64,000 nucleotides of DNA from Piromyces finnis (lineage: Eukaryota > Neocallimastigomycota > Neocallimastigomycetes > Neocallimastigales > Neocallimastigaceae), in NCBI GenBank assembly GCA_002104945.1, contig MCFH01000033.1, positions 310,001 to 374,000 on the forward strand. Reading direction: 5' to 3'. The notes beneath the pieces were generated by a model. The model saw nothing but the letters and a program-made list of their open reading frames with translations, was not told the origin of the DNA and ran no database searches. The position numbers and the translations under genes are program-made. This document shows positions 1-11,580 of this stretch, in pieces. How positions within the stretch are numbered: position 1 is the stretch's first letter; every line of letters begins with the position of its first letter.

Positions 1-2
1 AA

Positions 3-38
3 AACAATCAATGGTGTGGTATTTCCAATAGTTGTTAA
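3..38 (+). CDS. C-terminal tip of a probable dockerin (CBM10-like) protein, partial
   Basis: Reading from base 3 gives NNQWCGISNSC followed by TAA at 36-38. Fungal dockerins of anaerobic fungi end in a motif of the form N(G)xWCG(I/V) with a nearby cysteine, and the dockerin gene at 26709-29117 ends in ENGEWCGVSLEC, which is very similar. The rest of the gene lies outside the window. The other two frames give no recognisable tail. Only eleven residues are visible, so chance is not excluded. Confidence 0.5.
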   Translation, partial: NNQWCGISNSC

Positions 39-822
39 AGAAAAAAAAAAGTATAATATATAATATATAATTTTTTTTAGTTTATATTAGCTTTTTTTTT
101 TTTTTTAAAAAAAAAAGATTCAAAATTTGAACTATCTCATAATTTATTATAGGTTAGAAAATAAAATTTGGGAACTTTTATAATTCATTATAGATAGAAT
201 TAAAATTGAATCTCTTATAGATTTGAAATATTATATATCACCATATTTTATATTTTATATGATATTTATATATAATATTATAAACAATATTTTTTTTCTT
301 CTTTTTTTTTTTTTTTTAAAAAAAGAGAAAAATTAAAAAAAAAAAATTTTTATATCAAAAATAAGTAAAATCTTTGTATATATATATAAAGATTATATTA
401 AAGATTTATTAATATATTGTAATTATTTTCCTATATTTTTATCATTTTATATATTATATATATATATATACATCTTTTGTAAACTATTATAGTAAATAAA
501 TAAATAAATAAATTATAAATATATATATCGACAACAAAAGGAATAATCAACGAATTTAAATAATATGTTTAATTTTTTATGATGTTTATTTTGTAATTTA
601 GTAAATTATAAATATATCAGATATAAAAAAAGTTATAATATCTTATAAAAATAAATATACATATATATATTTTAATATTTTTTAATATAAATCAATAAAA
701 TCAATAATATTACTAATATATTCATATAAAGAAAGAAAAAACGATTTTTTTTTAAAAAGTATACAATTTCTTTTTCATTATTTACATTAATTTGTATATT
801 TCAAAAATTTATGTTGAAAAGT
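39..822. other. Gene-free AT-rich stretch
   Basis: A/T homopolymers and TA-rich tracts between the plus-strand dockerin tail and the minus-strand receptor gene. These two genes converge here, so the stretch should hold both 3' UTRs. No RNA gene or supported coding exon is seen. Confidence 0.7.
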
Positions 823-2956
823 TTATGAATTACGAGGGGTTTGTAGTTGGATTTGGGAGGATTGTACAATTTGGGAATGACTACCCGCTGAATAATTACA
901 TGTGGATATTGGTGTATTTTTGGATGTATTACTTTCCATTCCTGCATTGTAATGACAATTGACAACCTTTGATATAAGGGATGGGGTTGATCCATTTTTA
1001 GTTATATTGTTATTTGATTTGCTACAAGTACGGGAAGAAAGCGTGGTACTTCTAATATTACTTAATTCTGAATCATCTTCTTCTAATTTCCATAAAAATC
1101 TTATATCAAATAACAATATAAAGTTTGAAATCGAAATTAAAGTGTATAATAACCAATGAGTAATAAAGTAGATGTTGAAACTATTAATGTTTAAACTATT
1201 GATTATATCTAGTAATAATAATAAAAACATATAGACAACAATGGAAGATTGTATTGCTCTTATATCTTTAATTACTCTTGCCATATGCCATTCTAAAAAG
1301 GCATAGAAAGAAAGAGTTACAAACATGGCCACTTCTTCTAATATTAATACAATAGTAATAAGAGATTTATCACCACTACAAACTCTAAAGTTTTTTCCAT
1401 GTTCTACTTTAAAATTAACTGCTTTAATTGGTGCTGTAAATGATAATCCACATAATATAATATTTAATGCAACCATTGCGAGTAAAAATACATATCTTTT
1501 AGAATCAAGCCATATGGATAATCGGGTTTTTATTGGTGAAATTATAACTAATCGATAGAGTAAAGGGGTGTAGGTGAAAACTAAACCGAATACTCTAAAT
1601 ATATATTTGGTGCGACATTTGAAATCCGAGATAGTACCATATTCCAAAAAACTCATACTCATATATAAAATAGATCCGAAAATAATTAAAAACCAGAAAT
1701 CTTTTGGTAAAAAGGCAAATTTTGGTTTGAAATCTTTTTTAAAAATTAAAGTATATGATAGTATCATAATTATGATGAACAAAATGGTGAGTATTAATGA
1801 AACAAAACCAAAGGATGATTCTTTTGGGTTAATTGAGATAGAATAATAGGCAATTAAATCATTGACATTATTTAATGCTTCAGCTGCTGTAAGATTACCA
1901 TTTAAAAATTGAAGAACATTTCTTCTAAAACCATACGAAAATTCGTCATAATCATCTGTTTCAAAACTAGGTCTTGCAATTGGTTGAAATTGTTTCTCTG
2001 TTTCACAATCAAAGGATTTACAAACTTCTTCATCTTCGTATATACTTCTCATTGCAGAATAAACATGTCGAGTAGTAGTGAGTTTTTTTTGATATTCCTC
2101 TGAAGTAAGAAATTCAACAACTTTAATTGCTGCTTGAATACGTTTTTCACTAATATATTTACAAACCCCAATATTATATCCACCAATTGTTGTTCCTGAT
2201 ACTCCTTCATTTTTTCCTACTAAGACTGTTTTTTTATATTCAGGAATAGTTAATGAAAGATCCCAAAACTTTACAAATAGAAAACTTTGAGAAAATAGCC
2301 CATAGATACTAAATTCATCATAACTATTAAATATCTCATCTTATTGTAATTATATTAATATTAGTAATATTAACATTAATAATTATAGTATATAATAACA
2401 ATATATTAATATTAGTAATATATAGATTAATAATCTATAGGTGTATATTACATGTTGATATTTTGTTCATAATTTCTTTAAATTTATTGAGTGAATCAAT
2501 AGCTTCTTGACTTGAATAACCCGGAAATGGAGATTGAGGTGTTTCTCTAAAGGAGTGTATTAATTCTTGAACTGTACATACACACGATTCAGTATCTATT
2601 CATAATATAATTTTGGTATAACCGAAAAAAAAAACAATATTAATATATATATATATATTATGAAATAACTAATAATATTTTATTATTCATCATAAAAGGA
2701 TATACCAGAACAAAGTCCATTATATCCAATTAAATCGGTATTTCCTTCTTTAGCTTCTCCTTCAAGAACTTTTTCACCATATTCTAATAATTGATCCCAC
2801 GTTTTAGGTATACCTAGACCATATTTTTCTAATAATACTATATTGGAATGTAATACTTCATAATTTAAATATAAAGGCTAAAAATATTTAAAGATATTTT
2901 CATTTAATCATAATTATCATTATTGCTTTTATTTTCTTTATTTATTATTTATTATT

Positions 2957-3029
<73 letters not shown>

Positions 3030-3584
3030 CTAATTATATTCTTACCAGTCCAATCCATTTCCCATTATATCTACCAATCTGTGGAGCAACATCATTTTCA
3101 TATTTGGCAAGATGTTCTTTACTCAAGTAATCATTTAAATCTATAAAATAATCGAAATATTTTCTAGAATACTGAACATCATAAAAATATACATCATACT
3201 TATCAGATTTTCGACTAAGAAGAAAATCAACTGTACTATCAAATTCATTTACAAAATTGGTTGTAGTATTCTGAGTTGTGAAAAAAACAAATTCCAATTC
3301 AATATCAAGATTATTTTTTTTTGCATATTCATTAAAATCATTTGTTATTGATTTAAAAAAAGATCCATCATCATATGTCCATATCACAGAAGTGATTTTC
3401 AATGAATATGTAAAAGCTAATTTTTAAAAATATTTTTAGAATATTTATTATATTTGAAAGTTTGAAAGATTACTATAGGTGTATATGAAAAATATGAAAA
3501 TTTTATTTAGAATATAAACATATTAAAATAATTACATATTAATATCAATTGAATGTAAAAATCCAATCCTAATTTTAACTTCAT
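823..3584 (-). CDS. SBP-7TM chimeric receptor, copy 1
   Basis: Predicted class C-like receptor of 750 residues at the cell surface. Exons: 3536-3584, 3046-3416, 2706-2877, 2452-2595, 823-2339; all join in frame. Exon 1 plus the start of exon 2 is a signal peptide (starts MKLKLGLDFYIQLILI). The extracellular part resembles bacterial ABC extracellular solute-binding proteins of the sugar type: motifs WTYDDGSF, YDVYFYDVQYSRKY, KWIGLPLY, IPKTWDQLLEY, GYNGL, GTTIGGYNIGV and AAIKVVEFLTSEEYQK. Seven hydrophobic helices follow from about residue 390, with a Cys before TM3 (FKCRTKY) and one in the loop before TM5 (FRVCSG), the usual class C disulfide pair. The tail is Ser/Asn/Thr-rich. Ligand unknown; a plant-wall sugar is an inference from the SBP family. 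Similar receptors are known from anaerobic fungal genomes. Confidence 0.88.
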
Positions 3585-4612
3585 AGTGATTATTTTAAAT
3601 GTGGTTCGATTTATTAATGAAGGAACGAGGAAATAATTTAAGTAACTATAAAAAAAGTATCATTATAAGGAATAAATCGTTAGAAAATTTTTGTATTATT
3701 TTAAGGATTAAATATGGATTAAATAGTATGGTATGTAAATATTTTTGGAAATAAGCATTTTAATTTTTTTTAAATAATAAATCGTAATAATTATCAAAAA
3801 AAAAAAAAAAAAAAAAATCAAATGGGACATATTAACTTTATTTTTAACTGTAAATATATGAAAAGAATGTTAAATCGTTAATTTCTAAATATTATAATAG
3901 ATAATTTAGATTAAAATATATATATATAATAATAAAATATTTTTAAATTTACTAAAAAGTTATTTTTTAATTATTTCTTTTTTTCTTTCTTTCTTTCTCT
4001 TTTTTTTTTTTTTTTGAGAAATTCATTACAATTATTGTTAGACTTTTTAAATAATTATTTATTAATAATATTATTTAAAAAATTTTAATAATTAATAAAG
4101 TACAACTTTATATATTAAATTATTTATTAAGATAATAACAATAAATAGTGCATAGTTCGGAATATTTATTATACTTGATGTAGATATATATATGAAAAGT
4201 ATTTCAAAATTAAGAATAAAGTATAATTTTTGGAAAATTCTTTAAATTTAAATTCTTTTTTATTTAATTTTTTATAACATAATCAGTATTAGATTAGTCT
4301 TATACTTTTTTTTATTGAAATATTTGATTTTTAAATGAAAGAAAAATTTTGAAAAGGGGATTTATTATAAACATATTATTTTTTTTTATAATAAACATAT
4401 TATTTTTTTTTATTTTTTAGTTTTTTTTTTTTTAATTAAAACTAGTTATTTTTTTTATATACAAATGTTAAATTAAAAGATAAACTATATTTTTAATATT
4501 AATATTTTATATAAAAAATCTTAAATATATTTTTAAGAATTAAAGGAAATTCTTTAATATTAAAAATATGATTTTAAAATATAGATATATTATATGTATA
4601 CAAATTATATTA
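3585..4612. other. Intergenic spacer between receptor copies 1 and 2
   Basis: AT-rich sequence with an A20-class run near 3797 and T-rich tracts. It should hold the promoter of copy 1 and the 3' UTR of copy 2. No coding or RNA feature is supported. Confidence 0.7.
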
Positions 4613-7312
4613 CTAATTTTGTGAATTACTAATAATTTCTTGTGAAGCATGTTTATTTCGTGAAGTCTGTCCAATTCTTGAGTTTTGTTGGTGTTGCATA
4701 CTACCTGAAATATTGTTTGTTGATACCGGCGGTGTAAATATAGATTGGTTACTGTTTAATCCTGTGTTATAATGACAATCAATAGCTTTAGAAAATATTG
4801 TTTGTTTTACTTCAGGTTTTGATAAATTATTATTGGATTTGCTGCAAGTACGAGAAGAAAGAGTGGCGCTTCTAATATTACTTAATTCTGGATCATCTTC
4901 TTCTAATTTCCAAATAAATCTTATACCAAATAATAATATATAATTTGAAACAGCAATCAATGTATATAAAAGCCAATGTGTAATAAAGTATACTTTGTAA
5001 TTAATAATATTTAAATTATTAATAATTGTCAATAATATTATTAAAAACAAATAGACAATGACAGAAGATTCCAATGTTCTTATATCCTTGATTGTTTTTG
5101 TCATATGCCATTCTAAAAATGCATATACAGGAAATAACAAAATATACACTAATTTCTTCCAATGTTAATAATATTGAAAAAATATTTCCTTCCCCATAAC
5201 AAATTCTAAAGTTTTTTTCATGATCTACTTTTTTATCAATAGCTTTATATTTATATGGTGATATAAATAATGATACTGAGATTATGATATTAATTATAAT
5301 TCCAAATGATAAAAATAGATATTTATGGTCTTTTATCCATATTGATACTTTATTCTTTAAAGGTGAAATTATACTTATTTTATATATAAAAGGTGTGTAA
5401 ATAAAAATTAAACCAAAAATTCGGAATATATATTTAGTTTGGCATTTTATATTTGAAATATAACCATATTCCATAAAATTTACACTCATATATAATATGA
5501 TCCCAAAAATGCATATAAACCAAAAATCTTTTGATAAAAAAGAAAATTTCGATTTAAAATTTTCTTTAAAAGTAAAGAAGTAGGATATTAACATAAATAA
5601 AATAATGAAAATAGTTGCCATAAATAGAGCAAATCCATAAGGCGATTCATTTGGATTAATAGAAATAGAGTAGATTCTAATTAAATCATTAACATGGTTT
5701 AATGCTTCAGATGCTGTAAGATTTCCATTTAAAAATAGGTGAATATTTTTTCTAAAATTAGTAGAAAAGTCATCATAATCATCCGTTTCGAAACTAGGTC
5801 TTGCAATTGGTTGAAATTGTTTCTCCATTTCACAATCAAAGGATTTACAAACTTCTTCATCATCATAAATACTTCTCATTGCAGAATATACTTGATTGGT
5901 GACTGTGAGTTTTTTTTGATATTCTTCTGAAGTGAGAAATTCAACAACCTTAATTGCCGCTTGCATACGTTTCTCACTAATATATTTGCAAACTCCAATA
6001 TTATATCCACCAATTGTTGTTCCTGATACTCCTTCATTTTTTCCTACTAAGATTGTTTTTTTATATCCAGGATAATCTATTGGAAGATTCCAAAACTTTA
6101 CAAAAAGAAAACTTTGAGTAAACATTCCTATAGCACTGTAGTCATCATTACTATAGTAGGCTTCCTCTTATATGTAAAAGGGGAAAATATTAAGTTTAAA
6201 AAAAAAAAAAGTTAAAAATAATGTTTTTCCTTTTAAATTATTTTAATTATTATTAATACAAATAAATTGTAGAGTATATTACTTGATGATATTTTGTTCA
6301 TAATTTCTTTAAATTTATTGAGTGAATTAATAGCTTCTTGACTTGAATAACCTGGAAATGGGGATTGAGGTGTTTCTCTATATGAATATATTAATTCCTG
6401 AATAGTGCATACACATGATTCGGTATCTATTCATAATATAATTATAGTATAACCGAAAAAAAAAACAATATTAATATATATATATATATTATGAAATAAC
6501 TAATATTTTTATTATTTATCATGGATGAATGGTATACCCGAACAAAGTCCATTATATCCAATTAATCCTGTATTTCCTTCTTTAGCTTCTCCTTCAAGAA
6601 CTTTTTCACCATATTCTAATAATTGATCCCATGTTTTTGGTATATTTAAACCATATTTTTCTAAAAGAGCTACATTGGAATGTAATACACCATAATTTAA
6701 ATATAAAGGCTAAAATACCATTTAATAATTCTAAACCATTTTCTTAATAATAATGATATTAATTATATTTTACTAGTCCAATCCATTTCCCATTATATTT
6801 ACCAATCTGTGGAGCAACATCATTTTCATATTTGGTAAGATGTTCTTTACTCAAGTAATCATTTAAATCTATAAAATAATCGAAATATTTTCTAGAATAC
6901 TGAACATCATAAAAATATACATCATACTTATCAGATTTTCGACTAAGAAGAAAATCAACTGTACTATCAAATTCATTTACAAAATTGGTTGTAGTATTCT
7001 GAGTTGTGAAAAAAACAAATTCCAATTCAATATCAAGATTATTTTTTTTTGCATATTCATTAAAATCATTTGTTATTGATTTAAAAAAAGATCCATCATC
7101 ATATGTCCATATCACAGAAGTGATTTTCAATGAATATGTAAAAGCTAATTTTTAAAAATATTTTTAGAATATTTATTATATTTGAAAGTTTGAAAGATTA
7201 CTATAGGTGTATATGAAAAATATGAAAATTTTATTTAGAATATAAACATATTAAAATAATTACATATTAATATCAATTGAATATAAATATCCAATCCTAG
7301 TTTTAGCTTCAT
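4613..7312 (-). pseudogene. SBP-7TM chimeric receptor, copy 2, frameshifted
   Basis: Same architecture and exon plan as copy 1: exons 7264-7312, 6774-7144, 6538-6709, 6283-6426, 4613-6166. The SBP domain is complete and TM1 to TM4 read normally. Within TM5 the frame is broken: after EEISVYFVIS the frame continues CICIFRMAY, while the expected VYAFLEWHMTKTIKD lies in the next frame. Comparison with copy 3 (cagaaatgac on the plus strand) points to one extra G at about 5130-5131. Beyond it TM5-TM7 and the tail stay open to the stop at 4613. With an otherwise clean reading frame this is either a very young pseudogene, a polymorphism or a sequencing error. Exon 1, intron 1 and most of exon 2 are virtually identical to copy 1. 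Confidence 0.82.
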
Positions 7313-8210
7313 AGTGATAGTTTTTAGTAGAATATGAATGAATAAAATTAATATTTGATTATTTGATATGAAATTGAATTTTTAGTAAAATTTATAAAAG
7401 AACTTTTATAAAATTCTTTAGAATACAAAAAGATAAATTTGTTGCAAGGTAATTATTTTTATATATGGAAAAATAAACTAATTTATTTAATAAGATTATT
7501 TGTAGAAATAATAGGTTTAGCTCTTAAACTATAATCAATCTGGAAATATTAAATTTTATTATTTTAATTTTAAGAGCAATAAAATTTTATATATATATAA
7601 TACTTTACAAAATATTCTAAACTTAGTATATATAATTTTATAGTGACAATATATAATATTTAATATATATAAATAAGCATAAAAATAATATCTTAAAATA
7701 ATATTAATTCCTACAATCAATTATTAATTATTTTAGTTTTTCCATTTTAATTGGAAAAATTTAAAATATTCTTTAAGAATAAGTTAAATAAATAGTAATA
7801 AAAAATTAAGGTTAAAAATAAAAAATATTATATAGCTTATCATTCTTTGAAAAAAATATTGAATTTAAAAGGTATACTTCTTTTTCTTAATATCTAATAT
7901 AAAAACTCAATAAATTAATCTTATTGAAATTTAAAAAAAAAAAAAAAAAGCATAACTTTTCTTTAATAAAGTTAATGATAAAATTTTATTTGTTTTGTAT
8001 AATTATTCTTTTAACATGAATTGTTATATATATTAATATGGGATAATAAATATTATTAAAAATTCATTTTAATTCTTTTATTTATAGTATAATGTTTTTT
8101 ATAATGAATAACTAATATAGAATATTTTTTTTATATTTTATTTTATAAAAATGACTAAAATTATCTTCAAATATTTAATTATTTTTATTATATATATATT
8201 CGTTTTTGGA
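7313..8210. other. Intergenic spacer between receptor copies 2 and 3
   Basis: AT-rich, homopolymer-rich sequence. The plus-strand ORF overlapping its end is a shadow of copy 3. Nothing else is seen. Confidence 0.7.
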
Positions 8211-10854
8211 TTAAGTTTTGCTTTTTGTAGATTGTATAGATTGTGCTTGTGTATTTTGTGTATAGTTTTCAGAGCAACAATTTGTGGTCATTTGTGTAGA
8301 TTTATTTATATTTTCATCAGTTCCTCTATTATAATGACAGTTAACAACCTTCGATATGATTGTTGGTGTTGATCCATCTTTTGCTAAATTATTACTTGAT
8401 GTACTACGAGTACGTGAATTAAGAGTGGTACTTCTAACTTTTTTTAATGAGTCTTCTTTTCCGATTTGCCAAACAAATCTTATACCAAATAATAATATAT
8501 AATTTGAAATTGAAATTAAAGTAAATAATAACCAATGAATTATGAAGTATACTTCATAACTACTAACATTTAAACCATTAACAATGTTTAATAATATTAT
8601 TAAAAATAAAAAGACAATAGCAGAAGATTGTAATGTTCTTACATCTTTAACGGTTTTTGTAATATGCCATTCTAAAAAGGCATATACAGAAATGACAAGG
8701 AATATAGCAACTTCTTCTAATATTAATAATACGGAAAAAAAAGATCTTTCTCCATTACAAATTCTAAAGTTTTTTCCTTGATCGATTTTTTTATCTGTAC
8801 CTTTGGATGGTGATATGAATGATAATCCACATATTATAACATTAATTACAAATACAAATAATAAAAATAAATATTTATTTCCTTCTATCCATATAGTTGC
8901 TTTATTCTTTAACGGTGAAATTGTACACATTTTATAGATATGAGGTGTGAAAGTAAAGATTAAACCAAAAACTCTAAATATGTATTTAGTTTGACATTTG
9001 AAATCTGAAATATAGCCATATTCTAAAAAGTTCACACTCATATATAAAATGAGACCAAAAATACTGACAAACCATAAATCATTTGATAAAAATTCAAACT
9101 TTGGTTTACGATGTTCATTGAAAATAAGGAAATAAGAACCAATCATAATTAAAATAGTTAAAATTGATATTATAAATGAAATAAAACCAAAAGTTGATTC
9201 TTTTGGATTGATTGATATAGAATAAAATTTGATCAAATTATTAATACTATTTAATGCTTCAGATGCTGTAATGTTTCCTTTTAAAAATTGATGAATATAT
9301 TTTACAAAATATGTTGAAAATTCGTCATAATCATCAGTTTCATAACTTGGTCTTGCAATTGGTTGATATTGTTTCTCCATTTCACAATCTACTTTCTTAC
9401 AAAGTTCTTCGTCATTATATATACTTCTCATTCCGGAGTATACTTGATTGGAAGTGGAAAGTTTTTTTTGATATTCTTCCGAAGTGAAAAATTCAACAAC
9501 TTTTATTGCAGCATTTCTATGTTCCTCATCAACATATTTACTAACAGCAATATTATAACCCCCAATTGTTGTTCCTGATACACCTTCATTTTTTCCTACT
9601 ATCATTGTTTTTTTATATCCAGGAAAATCTATTGGAATATTCCAATACTTTACAAAGATAATATTTTGAAAAATCAATCCATACACACTGATATCATCAG
9701 TACTAAAATATATATCATCTTATAATAGATGATAATAGTTTTAAGATAATTAGTATAACTATTATTTTTATTACTATATTTAAATTTTTTTATTACTTGA
9801 TGAGATTCTGTCCTTAATTTCTTTAAATTTTTCAAGAGCTTCAATCGCTGTTTCACTTGCATAACCTGGGAATGGTGATTGAGGCGTTTCCCTATATGAA
9901 TATATATATTCATGAATCGTACATACACATGATTCGGTATCTATTAATAATATAAATATAGTATAATCGAAAAAAATTTTTTCGATATAAATACTTTTTC
10001 TATGAAATAATGAATACTTTATATTTATAATATAGTTATACCAGAACAAAGTCCGTTATATCCAGTTAATCCAGTTTTTCCTTCTTCAGCTTCTCCTTTA
10101 AGAATTTTTTCAGCATATTCTATTAATTGATCCCATGTTTTTGGTATATCTAAACCATATTTTTCTAAAAGAGCTACATTAGAATGTAGTACACTGTAGT
10201 TTATATATAATGGCTTAAAAATAATTAAATAAAAAAGGAACACATTAATTATATATTTTAGTTTTACATATATATAATTATTTATTATGAAGAATTGTTT
10301 ATGTTTATAATAAAAAGTAATAGTAAATGATGAAAATAGAATACTAACCAATCCAACCCATTTTCCATTATATTTGCAAATTTGTGGAGCAAGGTCATTT
10401 TCATATTTTTCAATGTGTTCTTTTTTTAAATAATCTGCTAAATTGATAAAATGATCATAATACTTTCTAGAATATTGAACATCATAAAAATAGATATCAT
10501 ATTTGTTTGATTTTCTACTAAGAAGATAATCAATTGTACTATCATATTCAGTTACAAACTTGCTTGTAACATTTTGTATCGTAAATAAGTTAAATTCCAA
10601 TTCAATATCGAGATTATTTTCTTTTGAATAATCATTAAAATCATTTGTAAATGCTCTAAATAAACTTCCATCGTCAAAAGACCAAACCACAGAATTTATT
10701 TTTATTGCATACGTTAAAGCTATTTATTAAAATATTTTAGAGTACATTTTTATATTTATAATTTTAATACTGTAATTATAAAATAAATAAAATTAATTTC
10801 ATTACATATTATTATTAGTTGAATAGATAATATCAACCCAAGCATAATTTTCAT
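8211..10854 (-). CDS. SBP-7TM chimeric receptor, copy 3
   Basis: Intact five-exon gene, 747 residues: exons 10806-10854, 10349-10719, 10042-10213, 9797-9940, 8211-9718. Signal peptide begins MKIMLGLILSIQLIII and probably ends after the TYA/AYA-like site early in exon 2. The SBP domain has the same landmark motifs as copy 1 (YDIYFYDVQYSRKYYDHF, KWVGLPLY, IPKTWDQLIEY, GGYNIAVSKYV). All four introns interrupt the SBP half; the last exon holds the SBP C-lobe end, all seven helices and the tail. The TM core is almost identical to copy 4, yet the tail differs, ending ...QSIQSTKSKT. The hydrophobic core and the Cys pair (FKCQTKY, FRICNG) support a working receptor. G-protein coupling is inferred from the class C-like fold. 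Confidence 0.88.
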
Positions 10855-11580
10855 ATTGATAATTTAATGCTAATATAAAATATGGACTTTTTTTTTTATT
10901 AACTTTCTGTAATAATCTAGTTTAAATATATAGAAGAAAAATTTTAATGATTACATAACAAATAGTAATATGATTTCTGGGCCTTTTTTAAACATTTTTA
11001 TCTTTTACCTTTTACAGTTATATTAAATAAAACAATTGTTTATAAATAATAAATTGTAATTATTAATATTTAATATTTATTAAAAAAAATCAAAAAAAAA
11101 AAAAAAAAAAAAAAAAGCTTAACTATAATTTATTAAAAATAAAAACAACTTTAAAATTTAAAAAACTAAAAAAAATAAAAAATAACATGTATATGGTGTA
11201 TATAGGAAAAATTTAATTATTCTATCTTAGATATTCAAATGCTTTTTTTTTTTATTAAAGAATAAAGATTATAAAATAAATATATTAGTGGTATTATTTA
11301 TCTTTAAAATAATGCATTTATTAATTTATAAAGTTTATTAAATAAAAATTTACAATAATAAAGATAATTTTTATATAATGAGTTTTTATTTTTTTTTTTT
11401 TTGTAATGAAATTTTTTAAAAATCTAGGATATATATTTGACAAATATTTTTTGAATCTATATTTATCCTAAAAAAAGTTTTTTTTATCTTTATTTTTCTT
11501 TTTTATATATACATAATCAAAATATTAAAATATGCCAATTATTATATAAATGAAAATTATTTTATTATATTATAAGATTC
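10855..11580. other. Intergenic spacer between receptor copies 3 and 4
   Basis: AT-rich spacer with an A23-class run near 11094 and T-runs. No gene or RNA is supported. Confidence 0.7.

Noticed and set aside
1325-2103. Plus-strand ORFs across receptor copy 1
   Set aside because: Antisense shadows of the 7TM exon.
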